This document shows, one piece after another, positions 24,277 to 35,421 of a stretch of DNA of 64,000 nt. Under the pieces are notes generated by a model. The model was not told where the DNA came from and made no database searches. It saw only the letters and a list, made by a program, of their open reading frames with translations. Both the position numbers and the translations under genes were made by a program. Location of the stretch: the NCBI GenBank assembly GCA_013176395.1, contig JABMLP010000009.1, forward strand, positions 186,001-250,000, read 5' to 3'. Within the stretch, counting starts at the first letter, position 1. Every line of letters begins with the position of its first letter. This DNA is from Venturia oleaginea. Taxonomy: Eukaryota; Ascomycota; Dothideomycetes; Venturiales; Venturiaceae.

Positions 24277-24797
24277 ATGTCTCGACATCAGCCATGCCAT
24301 TTCCAGATCTGCCGAAATGACCGATCGATGATCACGGATACAGTCGCCGAGCCCTGCAAAAAATGTCTAGAATGCCTTGCCGGAATTTACTGCTTCTACT
24401 GTGGCTGCTGGATCTACTGAGCTTATGCTCTTTGTACCTGGTGAAGCATCAACCCTCATCGCGCACGGCAAATGCATGCGTTACCTGCGGCTGGCGCTAC
24501 CAATCAGCTGAAGACACAGGTCGCATTTGCAAGCGATGCTACGATAATGGAATCTACCGCTATCTTATATTTGGGCTGCGGGTGTATGACTGCTATGTCT
24601 ACCACGTAGAGATATATCCGCCAACACCGGAATCACGACCACCGCAATGCCGAATCTGCCACGTTTGCGAGGAATTCCGACAAATGCAGAGGGCGAGACT
24701 TGGAGACGCGGGCGAAAATATTGTCTACTATTCGATTTTGACCGCCGGTTCAGTCTGGAATCGGGAAGATGGCAGATTTGCTCTCAGTGTGCGCTAG
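24277..24797 (+). pseudogene. Cys-rich ORF, probably a broken gene
   Basis: Two adjacent frames both encode Cys-rich, zinc-ribbon-like sequence. From the ATG at 24277: CHFQICRNDR, EPCKKCLECLAGIYCFYCGC, then TGA. A second frame, open from 24363 to 24797, carries ACVTCGWRYQSAED, GRICKRCYDNG and QCRICHVCEEF. A third frame continues with RWQICSQCALDGPC near 24770-24810. Cys pairs in successive frames suggest one ancestral Cys-rich protein now split by frameshifts or stops. Alternatively, introns could join the pieces, but I found no donor/acceptor pair that does so cleanly. Function unknown. The neighbouring relics support decay of the whole stretch. Confidence 0.4.
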
Positions 24798-25127
24798 ATG
24801 GGCCATGCAACATCGCTGGAATGGGAGTCGCAAAAGCTGAGGTTTCGGAATTGGCAGAGACGGCTTCGCTGTTGGGGCCGGTACTGCGGATTGTATCGGG
24901 GTGGTGGTGCTGGATGCGAAGTGAAGTACATTATCGCAATCGGCCACGGAGGTATAGCATTACAAGGGCTTGACGTTGAACTTCAGTAATGCTGACGGCA
25001 AGCTTCTTCACCCATCCATCAAACCAAAATTTCCTAGATGCTCCTGACGATAAAACTAGAGGACCGAGAATTGCTCGTGGCATCCTCAGAATAGACGGTC
25101 ACATATGCAGTAGTCCCTCGACCGCTC

Positions 25128-26465
25128 TTATTGCAGGCTCTCTTCTCTTCTCTGGTAAATATAGAGGAAAGTCTTTGCGCGACGGTGATCTCCAAGCAAA
25201 GCGCAGATATGCGCCATTAATGCCACGGATTCAAAATAGGAATCATTCTCTTTCCCGAATAGTGTCCGTCGCCCTCGCAGAGCTTTGTTACATTCAGATT
25301 TTGCGCACTCCATCTTGCTACTTCGGACGTGTAATGCCGACAACATGTGGCTTGCATCGAACATATATCTTTGATGATCAATGGTGCTGGCCGAAACGTG
25401 AGACAGCCGTGTAAGAGCTTCTTCGCCATCGGCGGGATATTGCATGTGGAAGGCGCATACAGTGAGTCGATAGTCGAGTCTATCAGTGTCGAAGGATTCT
25501 CGTTGTTGAACTGAGAGATCTCTGATTAGTCGCAATGCATCTTGAAGAACTGCGTTGGCCTCAATCCAGTCTTGCTTGTCATACCTGTCTTCAGCACTGC
25601 CGCAGCAAGATCAACATCAAAACCGTCCTCGTCATGTTCAGCTGGCTCTCCTTTATCTTGCTGCTCCCAGCGCACACCTTGGAATATCCTCTTCCATTCC
25701 GCGACACACAAAGTTGTTGCCCGCTCCTCTATTGCAAATTTTGGGTCCGATCTTGCCTCCAATGCCAGCGTGATTTTCCCAACGAAGTCAACCACACAGT
25801 TCAAAAGAAGGGTCTCGGTATGAGAATGTCGAATCTGTGGGGTAATTTGTAATGAGTGGTGTTGTCTCCCAGCCACGGCCTTCAATTTCCCAGTATCTCG
25901 GCAATCTCATGATTGGGCTGACACGGGGGAATGAGCGCAAGTATGCTGTAATGAAGGCTACTCTTCTTCTCAAAGCTCGATTGAGAGACGGCCTCACATT
26001 TTTATCAATAGAAGAGTAGTGCGGAAGGTGTCGGTATGCCTTGAAATCTGACAACTGAGCTCTGCAACCTCAATCTCTCTTTCACTCCACTTCGACCGAT
26101 CTGCAGAGCTTAGAGCCTTTCTTCTAAAACCTTCTACGAACAGCTCCGTTTCGTTCAACGATTGACGAGTGTCTTCCACTTGCACTGTGAGGCAATCCCA
26201 TACCCTTCGATCTATAGAGTAAAGCGGAGGTATTCCAGTCTCGATCTTTCTCTCCACTTTCTCCAACTCACTCTGCACAGAGTCGAATACAGTGCTAAGT
26301 GACCGGGCCTCGTCTGATAACTCTCCCAAGGGCCCATCCACACCTCCGTCTTTATCTAGAGATGTGAATGAGACCCGATTTTCCAGGCCGCCTTGCTCAA
26401 GGCGACTTCCCAGGCCGCTCCCGCGGCTGTGAGGAGCGTAATGGCCATATATACCGGCGGTGCTG
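25128..26465 (-). pseudogene. Fungal_N plus TPR gene, relic or unresolved exons
   Basis: Minus-strand pieces in successive frames resemble one family of fungal proteins with an N-terminal Fungal_N-type helical domain and C-terminal tetratricopeptide repeats. About 26465-26000: GPLGELSDEARSLSTVFDSV, SELEKVERKIETGIPPLYS, SLNETELFVEGFRRKAL, ending at a stop. About 25885-25620: ETLLLNCVVDFVGKITLALE. About 25600-25128: EDRYDKQDWIEANAVLQDAL, then LSALHVRSSKMECAKSEC, NKALRGRRTLFGKENDSYFE and ALMAHICALLGDHRRAKTF, a typical TPR ending with stop at 25128. I could not find introns that join all pieces in phase, so it is either decayed or has exons I cannot resolve. Family members are often associated with STAND/heterokaryon-incompatibility proteins; function here is unknown. 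Confidence 0.45.
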
Positions 26466-26869
26466 TACAGAATCCTGAGATGAATGTGCTGGGATGGTAG
26501 ACACCTCTATACCGAGTTATCATTTATAACGCTAGATTCCCTGACAACATCAGCACTTCGACAGCAACCAGGAAGAGAGCGCTCGTCAAGGTCTATCGTC
26601 ATCTGGAGCAAATCCATATGGGCGGCCCCACCCCATATACCCATTCTCGGAGATAAGAAGCCACAACTATGAAGGAAGAGAAGGATGCAGACCTTCATTC
26701 AATAGACCGGTGCGTGTCTAAATCATGCCTGTTTTTCTCGGGCGCTCGCTTCCGTGAGGTCGATTTATATGGCGCGCATCTCAGCCTTGCTCACACAAAT
26801 ATTTTGTCCAGCTCTTCCTTGGAAACCAGTACCGGCAGATCCATGAGATGCACAAGGTCGCAACGATTC

Positions 26870-27530
26870 GAACGATACCAAGTTGCAATGGTTTTCTCGC
26901 TCAGTGGAACAGTCTAAATAACTGAGTATTGTTAGTGAGTCGTTATGTTGGTGGTCACCTTTGCCATCTGGGGTGGCGGCTTCGTGTTCCAAAGATGATA
27001 CATACAATGGTGACGACGTTGCCATCGTCGACAAGAACAACGGACCCTTAACGCCGAAAGTCCCTCAAGTGGACTGGAATTCCAAAGGTTACGTCGGCCC
27101 AATGTTCTTATATATCCTTTACGGCTATTATGACGCAGCCTGGCAGACATGCGTATATTGTTACTTACCCTCCAGTCGGTCGAAATGCCACGGGCTGATT
27201 TAATCCAGGTTCATAGGCACCATAAGCAACAACAGTCGCAACTTAGCCACCTTTGCAGGTTCCCACAACGGCATACAATCAGCAGGTGCAGCTATTGTGT
27301 GGCGTTTGGACGGGTGGGGGCACATGCACCAGCTTCCATGAAGATTTTTACTTCTGGTTGGATTCTCCTTACTGGCAGTTTGGTTATTGCGCTACCTTTG
27401 ATGCTGTTGGAGATTAAGGATACCGTGCCGCTGGAGGGGGATCAGATATTCTCTGATGAGACAATCGACCATGTCGTTGCTCAAGTGCATCAACCGAGCA
27501 ACAGGTCAAGGCTTAGTCATCGCATTTGAT
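26870..27530 (+). pseudogene. UNC93-like membrane protein relic (C-terminal half)
   Basis: Plus-strand fragments in several frames match the C-terminal half of fungal UNC93-like (DUF895, MFS-related) membrane proteins in order: ERYQVAMVFSLSGTV (about 26859-26915), VMLVVTFAIWGGGFVFQ then a stop (about 26944), VPQVDWNSKGYVGPMFLYIL followed by YGYYDAAWQTCVY (about 27060-27165), ISNNSRNLATFAGSHNGIQS and AGAAIVWRLDGWGH (about 27210-27325), then GWILLTGSLVIALP and DTVPLEGDQIFSDET (about 27358-27465). The frame changes several times and stops interrupt it. One break (near 27165-27210) could be an intron, but not all. The N-terminal half is absent upstream. It is best read as a truncated, frameshifted relic. 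The family assignment is from motif memory. Confidence 0.6.
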
Positions 27531-27652
27531 GGGGACCCCGATGCGCCAAATTCTACTCGGTAAACGCCCGTCTAGTATATGTTCCCAACCGACTCGCCCG
27601 CTAAATCGACCGTGATATAAAGCAAAACCGAATGAATCCTCGGTCTTTGTAT

Positions 27653-28791
27653 CTAAAGAACTTTCCTTGTTTTCATCCAGACTTTGACAAACTCCTGCTT
27701 TTCCTTGACACCAAGACCTACTCTTTTGACTCTTCCCAGCCGGGCCAGATCTTCTCCTATTCGATCCAAAAGTTTCCTCTCGTCTGCGTCCAGGGCTCCT
27801 CCGTCACCGTCACTAACGAGTGTTTCAGCGCTGCTCAGTGACTCTCCAAATTGCATGTCATCGAAGAAATTAGTCTCGTATGAACTGGGCTTTCCGGTTT
27901 TCTGGCGCATTTCAGCGGCTGATGTGTTGTATACCGCATCGGCGATGCGAACTCGAATGCAATGTGTCGGTCGTGAACATAAACTCCATAGAAACGATAG
28001 ATATCCTCCAGGTACAGGTGTGGTGATATCAGCCGGTGCGTAGCGCAGATTGAGGGGGAAGATCTTGGTCTTGGGTGGAGCGGTAAGAAGACTAGGGCTG
28101 AATGGCAGGATGCCTCGGCCATTTGAGGTTGTACATTCTGGCAGCACTACGATCGAGGAGTCCGGATTGTCCTTGATCAGCTTGCTCAGGGGAACAAGTT
28201 TGGCCCCTGACGCGGGTTTAGTTTTTGGTGGTGTGAGAGCGCGGAAGATAGCGCTGAAGAGGGAAATCTGCTCGACGAGACGAGTGGATGGGTAGGAGGC
28301 GGTGAATACGGGGTCGAAGATTGCGGCGAGGTAGAGGCAGTCGATTGGGGAGGTGAAGGAAGAAGCGATGAGTGTTCCTGGATGAGGAAGGCGTTCTTGA
28401 TTTTTGGCCAGAGATCTATATCATATCAATACGGGGCGCTCGATCCAGAGCTTTCAAACACAATCCTACCCTCTTTTCACACCATCAATCTGCAAATCCA
28501 CCCACCATATTCCTGGTATCCCTAGCATGGTCCATAGTACGGTTTTCTTGATTAAAGAATTCACGGGCAGCCACGAAAAGACCAGCAGATAGGTAAGGCC
28601 CACAGCGATGAGGAGAGGCACCCGGCAGACGAATAGGAAGGCGTGGAATGGGAGGTACAGACCGGAGGGCTGCGATGATACAGGGAAGAAAGGCGCGATG
28701 CCGGAGCCTGCACGTCGGAGGGTTAGCAGGATGTCTCTATGAGTGCTGGAGAGCGTGTACCTCTATCGCGAAACTGGCTGTATTTCTCCAT
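27653..28791 (-). CDS. Loa1/Vps66-type lysophospholipid acyltransferase
   Basis: Predicted membrane acyltransferase of the PlsC superfamily, closest in pattern to yeast Loa1/Vps66, which acylates lysophosphatidic acid at the ER or lipid droplets. Three exons (28791-28761, 28707-28470, 28415-27653) join in phase to 343 aa; introns are 53 and 54 nt, and the first coding exon is only 31 nt. Residues 25-60 are hydrophobic (FHAFLFVCRVPLLIAVGLTY), a probable membrane segment. Motif I reads SSFTSPIDCLYL, so the usual His of HX4D is Phe. The later motif VVLPECTTSNGRGILPFSP is well conserved and corresponds to the substrate-binding block (EGTxSNG type). It is convergent with nothing nearby and divergent from the kinesin gene. 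Catalytic activity is uncertain because of the missing His. Confidence 0.85.
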
Positions 28792-29423
28792 GTTGGTGTA
28801 GAGTGGTTATTCCGTAGCTGTCCTCGAATTACTATGATATGCGACTGCTGAGAGCTGCACCCATGTTCCTCCACGTGTGATTCTCTCAGCGCGCAAAAGC
28901 GCACATGTCATTGAGAAGGATCAGCTTAGTGCCAATCCCAGTGGGGGCCGTAGCCCGTAGGCTGTAGCCCGTAGGCCCTAGCCCGTAGACCCTAGCCCGT
29001 AGGCTCTAGCCCGTAGGCCTAGCCCGTAGGCCCGAGCCCGTCAATTCATCCATCCCGATTCCCGTCTCTGGGAACTCACGACAGCACTATTCTTATTGCG
29101 GAATGTATACTGCATATCGATATCGATATCGATCATTTTCTGCCAATCTGAAAAACAATCTCGCCTGCAAATCATCGCCATCGCTATCGATTGGCAAGTG
29201 TTGTAGGATAATCAAGTTGTCTCTTGGCGAAACTGACTTGGTGAGGATTGCAGATCGCCCTAGTGATTTTGTGCAGACGAGCCCATTGTTTACAAAACAC
29301 CACTGCAACCATTCAACTGCCATTCGCCAACACCCGTGAAGACTACCGTTGCCATTTCGTTTGATATCAGACATGCCACTCTAGCGACGACTATTCTTCG
29401 CCAAACAGCAAGCAATTCGGGCC
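28792..29423. promoter_or_regulatory. Divergent promoter interval
   Basis: A 632-bp gap between the acyltransferase (minus) and the kinesin (plus) genes. It contains the 14-bp minisatellite listed separately and a short (ATCGAT)n run at 29115-29132. Promoters of both genes must lie here. Confidence 0.4.
28951..29041. repeat. 14-bp minisatellite (TAGCCCGTAGGCYY), about 6.5 copies
   Basis: Units start at 28951, 28965, 28979, 28993, 29007 and 29020 (one 13 nt long), with a decayed copy after. Each contains TAGCCCGTAG. The array sits in the divergent promoter interval between the acyltransferase and kinesin genes. Confidence 0.9.
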
Positions 29424-32400
29424 ATGGACACTTCAACTCTGGACCACGGACGCGAGACGAAGACTGGCTTGCGACCTCCCACCAAATACAATATTTCCTC
29501 AGGAGAAGGCCTCTCGGAATTATCAGCCTCTGAACACAACTCTCGCCAGACCAGCATGCCTCCGCCGTCAATACCTGTGCCCGCCACTTCTAAACATCGT
29601 CCAACCACTAGTTGTGAGTTGCAATGGACCCAGAAAGGATGCAATTGAAGCCTCGACTAACATCGGCACCAGTAACGGGGCAACCTCCAGTCAAATTCCG
29701 CAAAACTTCCGTCGAAACAGCTGGAGAAGTCAAAAGCCAATTGGCCCACTCTACATCGATTCGTCATGTCAATCCACCCAACAAATCCTCCATACCCGCC
29801 CGTACAAACGTCGCAGCTTCAACAAATCGATATCCTCCCAAAACATCAAACAATGGTACATATAGACAAGGCCTTCAAAGATCACAATCCGTCATGGGAC
29901 AAACCGCAATCAACAAAGTTCAGACCCTTCCTCGTCCAGGCACATCACACGGGTCTCGTCAACGACAGCCTCCAATTACTCAAGCTGACGGGTCGACAGC
30001 CGCGAAAATTTCCGGTACAGAGCAAATTTCATATCTCTCCTCCAATATAAACAATCTTGCACGTCGCAAGACGCGAAAGCGCGTGGCTAGCGAGCAGAGC
30101 ATTGCTACATCGAGGGCAAGCTCAAGCTGCTCTGGAACCACGCTCACAAGTTCCATCCAAGGTATCTCACGATCAAATTCAGTTGCTATAGTCAGTCACA
30201 AGGACAGTAGAGTCTCATCCTTAAGTGCCTTGAACTCGGCGTTTAGCAAGGTGACTCTACAAGACCAGCCTGAGTTGGAAGAAGATCAGAGCCTTTTCTA
30301 TTGTGAGACGAATGGTGCAGCACAACCAAAGACACCTCGTCCTCCCCAAGTTTCACAAATACCTGTCTCTACACCCAAGAAGAATATCGAGACTTCGGTG
30401 GTGAAGTTTCAAGCCCCTCCTACCCTTTCTAAACCGCGTGCAAATTCCTCTCCCCAAAAATCTCCGTGTCGTCCATTATTCATGAGCAAAGATACTAACT
30501 TGTTAGCACCTGTAGCATGGGAAGCTCAAGGAGCAATTGATAAACGTCTCGAGACCATGCAATCCATATTCGAAACCATGAAGTCACAAATGGATGGAAC
30601 GAACTTTGAAAGCAAAGGCATGAGGGATATCATCGAGATGCTCAAAGTTCGAGGTATGGATGTCCTTTCCCCTGCCTTTTCCACTTTCTGGTCATCGAAA
30701 GTCCCTCCTGAATACAACTTCCATGATTCGAGATCGATGTCGATAGATTTCCGGCAATGTGATCCACGAATATCGCCAGAAACTTATCGATATCGATCAG
30801 GATTTGGAGGTGCCCAAATATTTTCAGTTGTGATGAGGCGGACAGGTCCTGCGCGCAATGTTTGTGTCACTGACGGAATTTCAGTGGCCGAGTTGAACGC
30901 CGAGAAGAATCAGTTGACTATGCAGATCGACAATTTTCGTGAACAGCTCAGCGCAGCCAACGAGCAGACGAGAGAAGCGTCATTTGCCGCCGAACAAGAC
31001 CGCCGAAAGCATGAAATCGAGGTGGACGAGTTCGAAAGAAAACATCGTTATCAACTGGAGGATCTCGCCAGTAAGAACATGAGAGAAGTCCATGAATTGG
31101 AGAGAAATGCAGCTTCTGCACAAGACGCGATCCGGAGAGAGACGCGAGAGGAGATAGAGCAGTTGATCCGATCGCACAACGAGCTCCTGGCAGAAATTAA
31201 AAACAGGCTGTCTGGTGAGCTGGAGCAAGAAAAAGCTGAGCGGAAACGTGAAATGGACGAAATCAGTGCACGGCGAGATGCTCAATTAATGGCCTCGGCA
31301 ACGGATATTGATCAGAAAGAGCGCGAGGCTGCTATGATTCGCGAGGAACTCGATCGGAAGGCTGCCGAAATTGAACGCGAGAGGACGTTGCGCCAGAATA
31401 TCGAAAGCAAGCTCTCAGAAGTGGCTGCCAATACGATAGCTCTCGAGGCTGCAAACAGCGCTATGAAAGCGAAGATGGACTTCCTCGCATCGGACAATGA
31501 GGCCCAATCTCAAGCATTTGCGGACCTGCGCATGCAGATGCTACAGGCACAACAGGCGGCTGAGCTAGCGAATGAGAAGCTAAGGGCGGAGGAGACTTTG
31601 CGAAGGAAACTCCACAACCAAGTCCAGGAACTCAAGGGCAACATCCGAGTTTTCTGCCGAGTACGGCCTGTAATAGGAGACGACGACAAAACGCCAGCCG
31701 TCATCGATTTCCCAGACCAGAAGGACGAAAGTAAGGAGATTGTTGCGAAAGGCGACGAGAAAAAGAGCGCTCTTGGGAATGTTACAGCAGCGAACCATTC
31801 TTTCTCATTCGATCGAGTGTTTGATCCGGCATCGAAGAATTCTGACGTCTTTGACGAGATCAGCCAGCTGGTGCAAAGCGCCCTGGATGGTTACAACGTC
31901 TGCATCTTTTGTTACGGTCAGACTGGATCTGGTAAGACTCACACGATGTCCTCGCCCGATGGCATGATCCCACGAGCGGTAACGCAAATCTACGAATCAG
32001 CCAAGAACCTGGAAGAAAAGGGCTGGTCATACAAAATGGTGGGCTCTTTCGTCGAGGTCTACAACGAGAACATCAATGATCTCCTCGGCAAAGCAGAAGA
32101 TCTCGACAAGAAGAAGCACATCATTCAACACGAAGGAAACAAGACCACGATAACAGACACTGAGACAGTCGAACTTGATTCAGCCGATCGTGTATACGAA
32201 GTTCTCAAACGTGCAGATAGGAATAGAACCGTTGCTGCGACAAAGGCCAATTCGAGGAGTAGTAGGAGTCATTCTGTTTTTATCTTGAGCCTCGTGGGTG
32301 TCAATAGGCAGACAGGGGAGAAGAGCGAGGGAACGCTTAACCTAGTTGATCTGGCTGGTTCCGAGCGATTGGCCCATTCGCAAGCCGAAGGAGATCGACT

Positions 32401-32740
32401 GAAGGAAACGCAGAATATCAACAAGTCTCTCTCTTGTTTGGGCGATGTTATCAGTGCGCTGGGCAAGGGGAACAAGGCTCATATTCCTTACCGGAATAGC
32501 AAGGTCAGTTACACCCCTTTCGATGCCTACCTCGATCATCTGGATCTAGCTTTTTGCTAACTTCCGTAACAGCTGACTTACCTCCTCCAAAACTCTCTGG
32601 GTGGGAACTCAAAAACCCTCATGTTCGTCATGGTGTCGCCGATGCAGGATCATCTGAACGAGACCTTGACGAGTCTAAAGTTTGCTACGCAGGTTCATAA
32701 TACGCATATTGGGACCGCTAAGCAGAAGAAAAGTCAATGA
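29424..32740 (+). CDS. klpA: Kinesin-14 (KlpA/Kar3 type) C-terminal motor
   Basis: Minus-end-directed microtubule motor acting in the spindle and nuclear movement. Exons 29424-29613, 29673-32503 and 32573-32740 join in phase (1062 aa as a straight read). Introns end at branch-like GACTAAC and TGCTAAC sequences. A further intron, 30654-30884, is likely: its removal joins EMLKVR directly to VAELNAEKNQL, a continuous coiled coil, while the retained 77 codons break it; the protein would then be 985 aa. Order: disordered basic N-terminus, long coiled coil, neck ELKGNIRVFCRVRP typical of kinesin-14, then the motor: P-loop GQTGSGKT, switch I NSRSSRSHS, switch II LVDLAGSER, and IPYRNSKLTYLLQNSLGG across the last splice. 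The motor at the C-terminal end identifies the class. Confidence 0.95.
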
Positions 32741-33685
32741 TCACGTGAATTGTGTTGGAAGAGGAGGCGAATTTGTCTGGGTTTGAGTCTCTGTTGGATC
32801 ACGATTTTGGCGTTTTGGGTGGACGGCAGATCGCCTTGTTATCACGCGTGGGTGGGGGGGGATCGGGTGTTATTTGTGATGAGAGCCCACTGGGTATTAT
32901 GGCTCTCTTTGAACCGCTTGTTAGGCGGGACTTCATTTCTTGTATGAACAGTAGGGCTGGGATGTGGATACAATTGACACGATTGGATGATCCGTTTCTC
33001 CAAGTCCAACCAGTGGATACTCCAAATTGATTGATCATGTTCATTTGGAGATCGACGTCGATGAATTTGTGGTAATTTATTTTTTAAGATTGCCAGAATT
33101 TGGCGATATTGATCTTCGTTTTAGAGAACGGTATCGAAGAGCTGGATTTATTGTTTCTGCTCCCAAGACGGACGAATGAGTTCGAGGCTAGAGGCACGGC
33201 TCAAAATTTGATGGTTGATTGGTCTTCCGTTCGTCGATATGAATGATTGCCAGAAATCGATGTCGGTGATTTCCTGGCGATATATTATTCAAGATTGCTA
33301 GAAATTGAACAATATTGATCTTCGTTTGAGAGAACGGTATCGGATAGCTGGATTTATTGTTCCAATTCCTAAGACAGACACATGAGTTCGAGATGAACGG
33401 CACGGCTGATAATTTGATAGATGATTGGTCTCCCATTCATCAATACGAATGAAAACCAGAAATTTAGCGATATTAATCTTCATTTAGGGAACGGTACCGA
33501 ATAGCTGGATTTATTATCCCAGTTCCCAAGACAGACGAATGAGTTCGAGACTAATAGCACGGTTCAAAATTTGATGGCCGATTCGTTGTTATGAATGTTC
33601 CTCCTCTCTCGACTCACCCTTCTCTACTGCTCTCCACTCGGGTGATCTTTCATTCAGGTGATCTTCCATTCAGGTGATCTTGCAT
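32741..33685. other. Convergent intergenic region with repeats
   Basis: A 945-bp gap between two convergent genes, mostly filled by the two repeat arrays listed separately. No gene is supported. Confidence 0.5.
33045..33590. repeat. Degenerate tandem repeat, about three long units
   Basis: Three related units share the blocks ATATTGATCTTCG, GAGAACGGTATCG, AGCTGGATTTATTGT, AGACGGACGAATGAGTTCGA, GGCACGGCTCAAAATTTGAT and GATTGGTCTTCC. The ATCTTCG block recurs at about 33105, 33311 and 33469, so spacing is unequal (about 206 and 158 bp), with an extra segment of about 48 bp between copies 1 and 2. It is intergenic and of unknown origin. Confidence 0.85.
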
Positions 33686-33702
33686 TCAGGTGATCTTCCA
33701 CC
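33642..33702. repeat. 16-bp tandem repeat overlapping a stop codon
   Basis: Four units of GGTGATCTTCCATTCA type start at 33642, 33658, 33674 and 33690. The array runs into the 3' end of the Nudix gene: its final codons (Lys-Ile-Thr-stop) are read from the repeat on the minus strand. Confidence 0.9.
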
Positions 33703-34699
33703 GTCTCGCAACTTCGATTCCCTCGGCCAGCGTACTCACTCTGGCATCAATCGCATACCCTTCTTCTTCTAGCTCCTCACACTTCTTATATAGATCCTTG
33801 AGCGGAACGGTGAAGTTCTCAATGAATTCGTTTTCTTCCAATTGCGGCTGTGTATTTCTGTTGGCGGGAAGGGAGAGATCGACTGTGCAATGGACCATGC
33901 GGAGGTTTGTGTTGCAGAATCCTGGGTCTGTTGTATGGATATTGTCCTTAGTTGTATATAATGGATAATAGAGAAAATTTAGAATATAGGGGACGAGGAG
34001 AATAGGAAACGAAACTGGTACTTGGAAGGAAAAGGAGTTGGGAAATGAAAGGAGATGTATCTTATCTTACCGTTCCACATTACCCCCGTCCCTCCAAACC
34101 CATCACCATAAATTTCCCCCACGTACCCTGTCTCTTCCTTTAATTCTCGGAGAGCACATTCCTCCGCTGTCTCGCCTTCGTCCATTAGACCTGCTGGTAC
34201 CTCGATGCATATCTTATCAATTGGTGGACGGAATTGTTTCTGCAGCAAGATGAGAGGTGCCGAGTCTACTGGTTCCAGAATTGCTACGATTCCGACGCCA
34301 TCGATGTCGCTGTTCTTAGGACGTGTGAGACGTCGGGCTGATTCGTAGGTTGAGGTTCGGGCGTCTGAGGAGGCGGTTTGGTAGGTATGTCTGGGATTTG
34401 TTAGGGAAATGGTGTCGGGATGTCCATAATCTGAAAATGCCTCTTTGAATTGGAATTTGAGAGAGAATATTAATTTGAAAAGCGATGATAATTCTTCGAG
34501 TTCCAACCAAGAGGGATAGGATGGATAGACTGAGTGAACTGATGAAATCTTACTTCTTGAGTGTGATCCATCTCGAGTCTTTGATTTCCTGACTTTGTCA
34601 TTGGCTAATTCTTGACGCGTTGAAGATATGGTGCAAAGCAGATGGAAGTCTACTTACCAACGGCTCTGTGGACAAGACTTTGGCCTTGTTCAATAACAT
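33686..34699 (-). CDS. YSA1: Nudix ADP-ribose pyrophosphatase (Ysa1-like)
   Basis: Hydrolyses ADP-ribose and related ADP-sugars to AMP and ribose 5-phosphate. Four exons (34699-34658, 34588-34554, 34390-34071, 33927-33686) join in phase to 212 aa, the usual length of the family. The N-terminus across the small exons reads NKAKVLSTEPLEIKDSRWIT followed by LKKHTYQTASSDARTSTYES, as in Ysa1. The substrate region is IDGVGIVAILEP and QKQFRPPIDKICIEVPAGL. The Nudix box GX5EX7REUXEEXGU is intact (GETAEECALRELKEETGYVG, about 115-135). The end carries MWNDPGFCNTNLRMVHCTVD across the last splice. Introns of 163 and 143 nt are longer than the neighbours' 45-70 nt. The C-terminal codons lie in a 16-bp minisatellite. 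Confidence 0.93.
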
Positions 34700-35421
34700 T
34701 ATGGTGTCCTCTAGTCTGAAGGTGTTGATGTTTTATGGTAATGTTTGATGAATCGAAAGACTTAATGTCGAGGTTGAAAGCGGTCATACGTCATACATCG
34801 TCGGATCGAAACCAGTTTGCGGGCACATAGCTCCAGCATCTCGATATTATCAGAGAAGGATAATGACGAGAAAAACGAAGCGAATTCAGCAATTTTGGTC
34901 GCTTCGAAAAGTGTCTTGGATATAAATGAGGGAAGCAAAGATATCAACAACTGGTAGCTAAATCGGGTAGAGGTCGTTCATAACATAGATCATGCATCGT
35001 TTTACCATTCCATCACCAACCTGTTGCATCGCACCCTCATACAAAATCCGCCAGGCATCAAGTGTCCTCCAAAGAGAAAAAAGTTCAAACAGCAATAGAT
35101 TTCGTCGCGGATCCATTGCCCTCGTGCGCCCGTAAGATACTCATGCTACAAACCCCAGAGTATATTGAAAGACAAAACCAAGCCTCCCAAGTCCAATCGG
35201 AATGACGAGATCGGTGGAGAAAAAAGCCCCACCAGCCCAAAGAATCAAAGAAAGCGTAGGGAGATGAGCCGGCCTGATTAATATCGATATCGATATTATG
35301 TCTAATTCGGGTTAAGAATGGTGGGATATCGTTTGGGGGAATAACTGATAAGAATAGGGTTGCTGATGCTGAGTAACGTCTTAAATTCCCATTTTGCGAT
35401 AGATGCGTGTGATAGGTGAGA
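34700..35421. other. Intergenic spacer
   Basis: A 722-bp gap between two minus-strand genes, expected to contain the Nudix promoter. An ATCGATATCGATATT run lies at about 35281-35298. No gene is supported. Confidence 0.4.
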
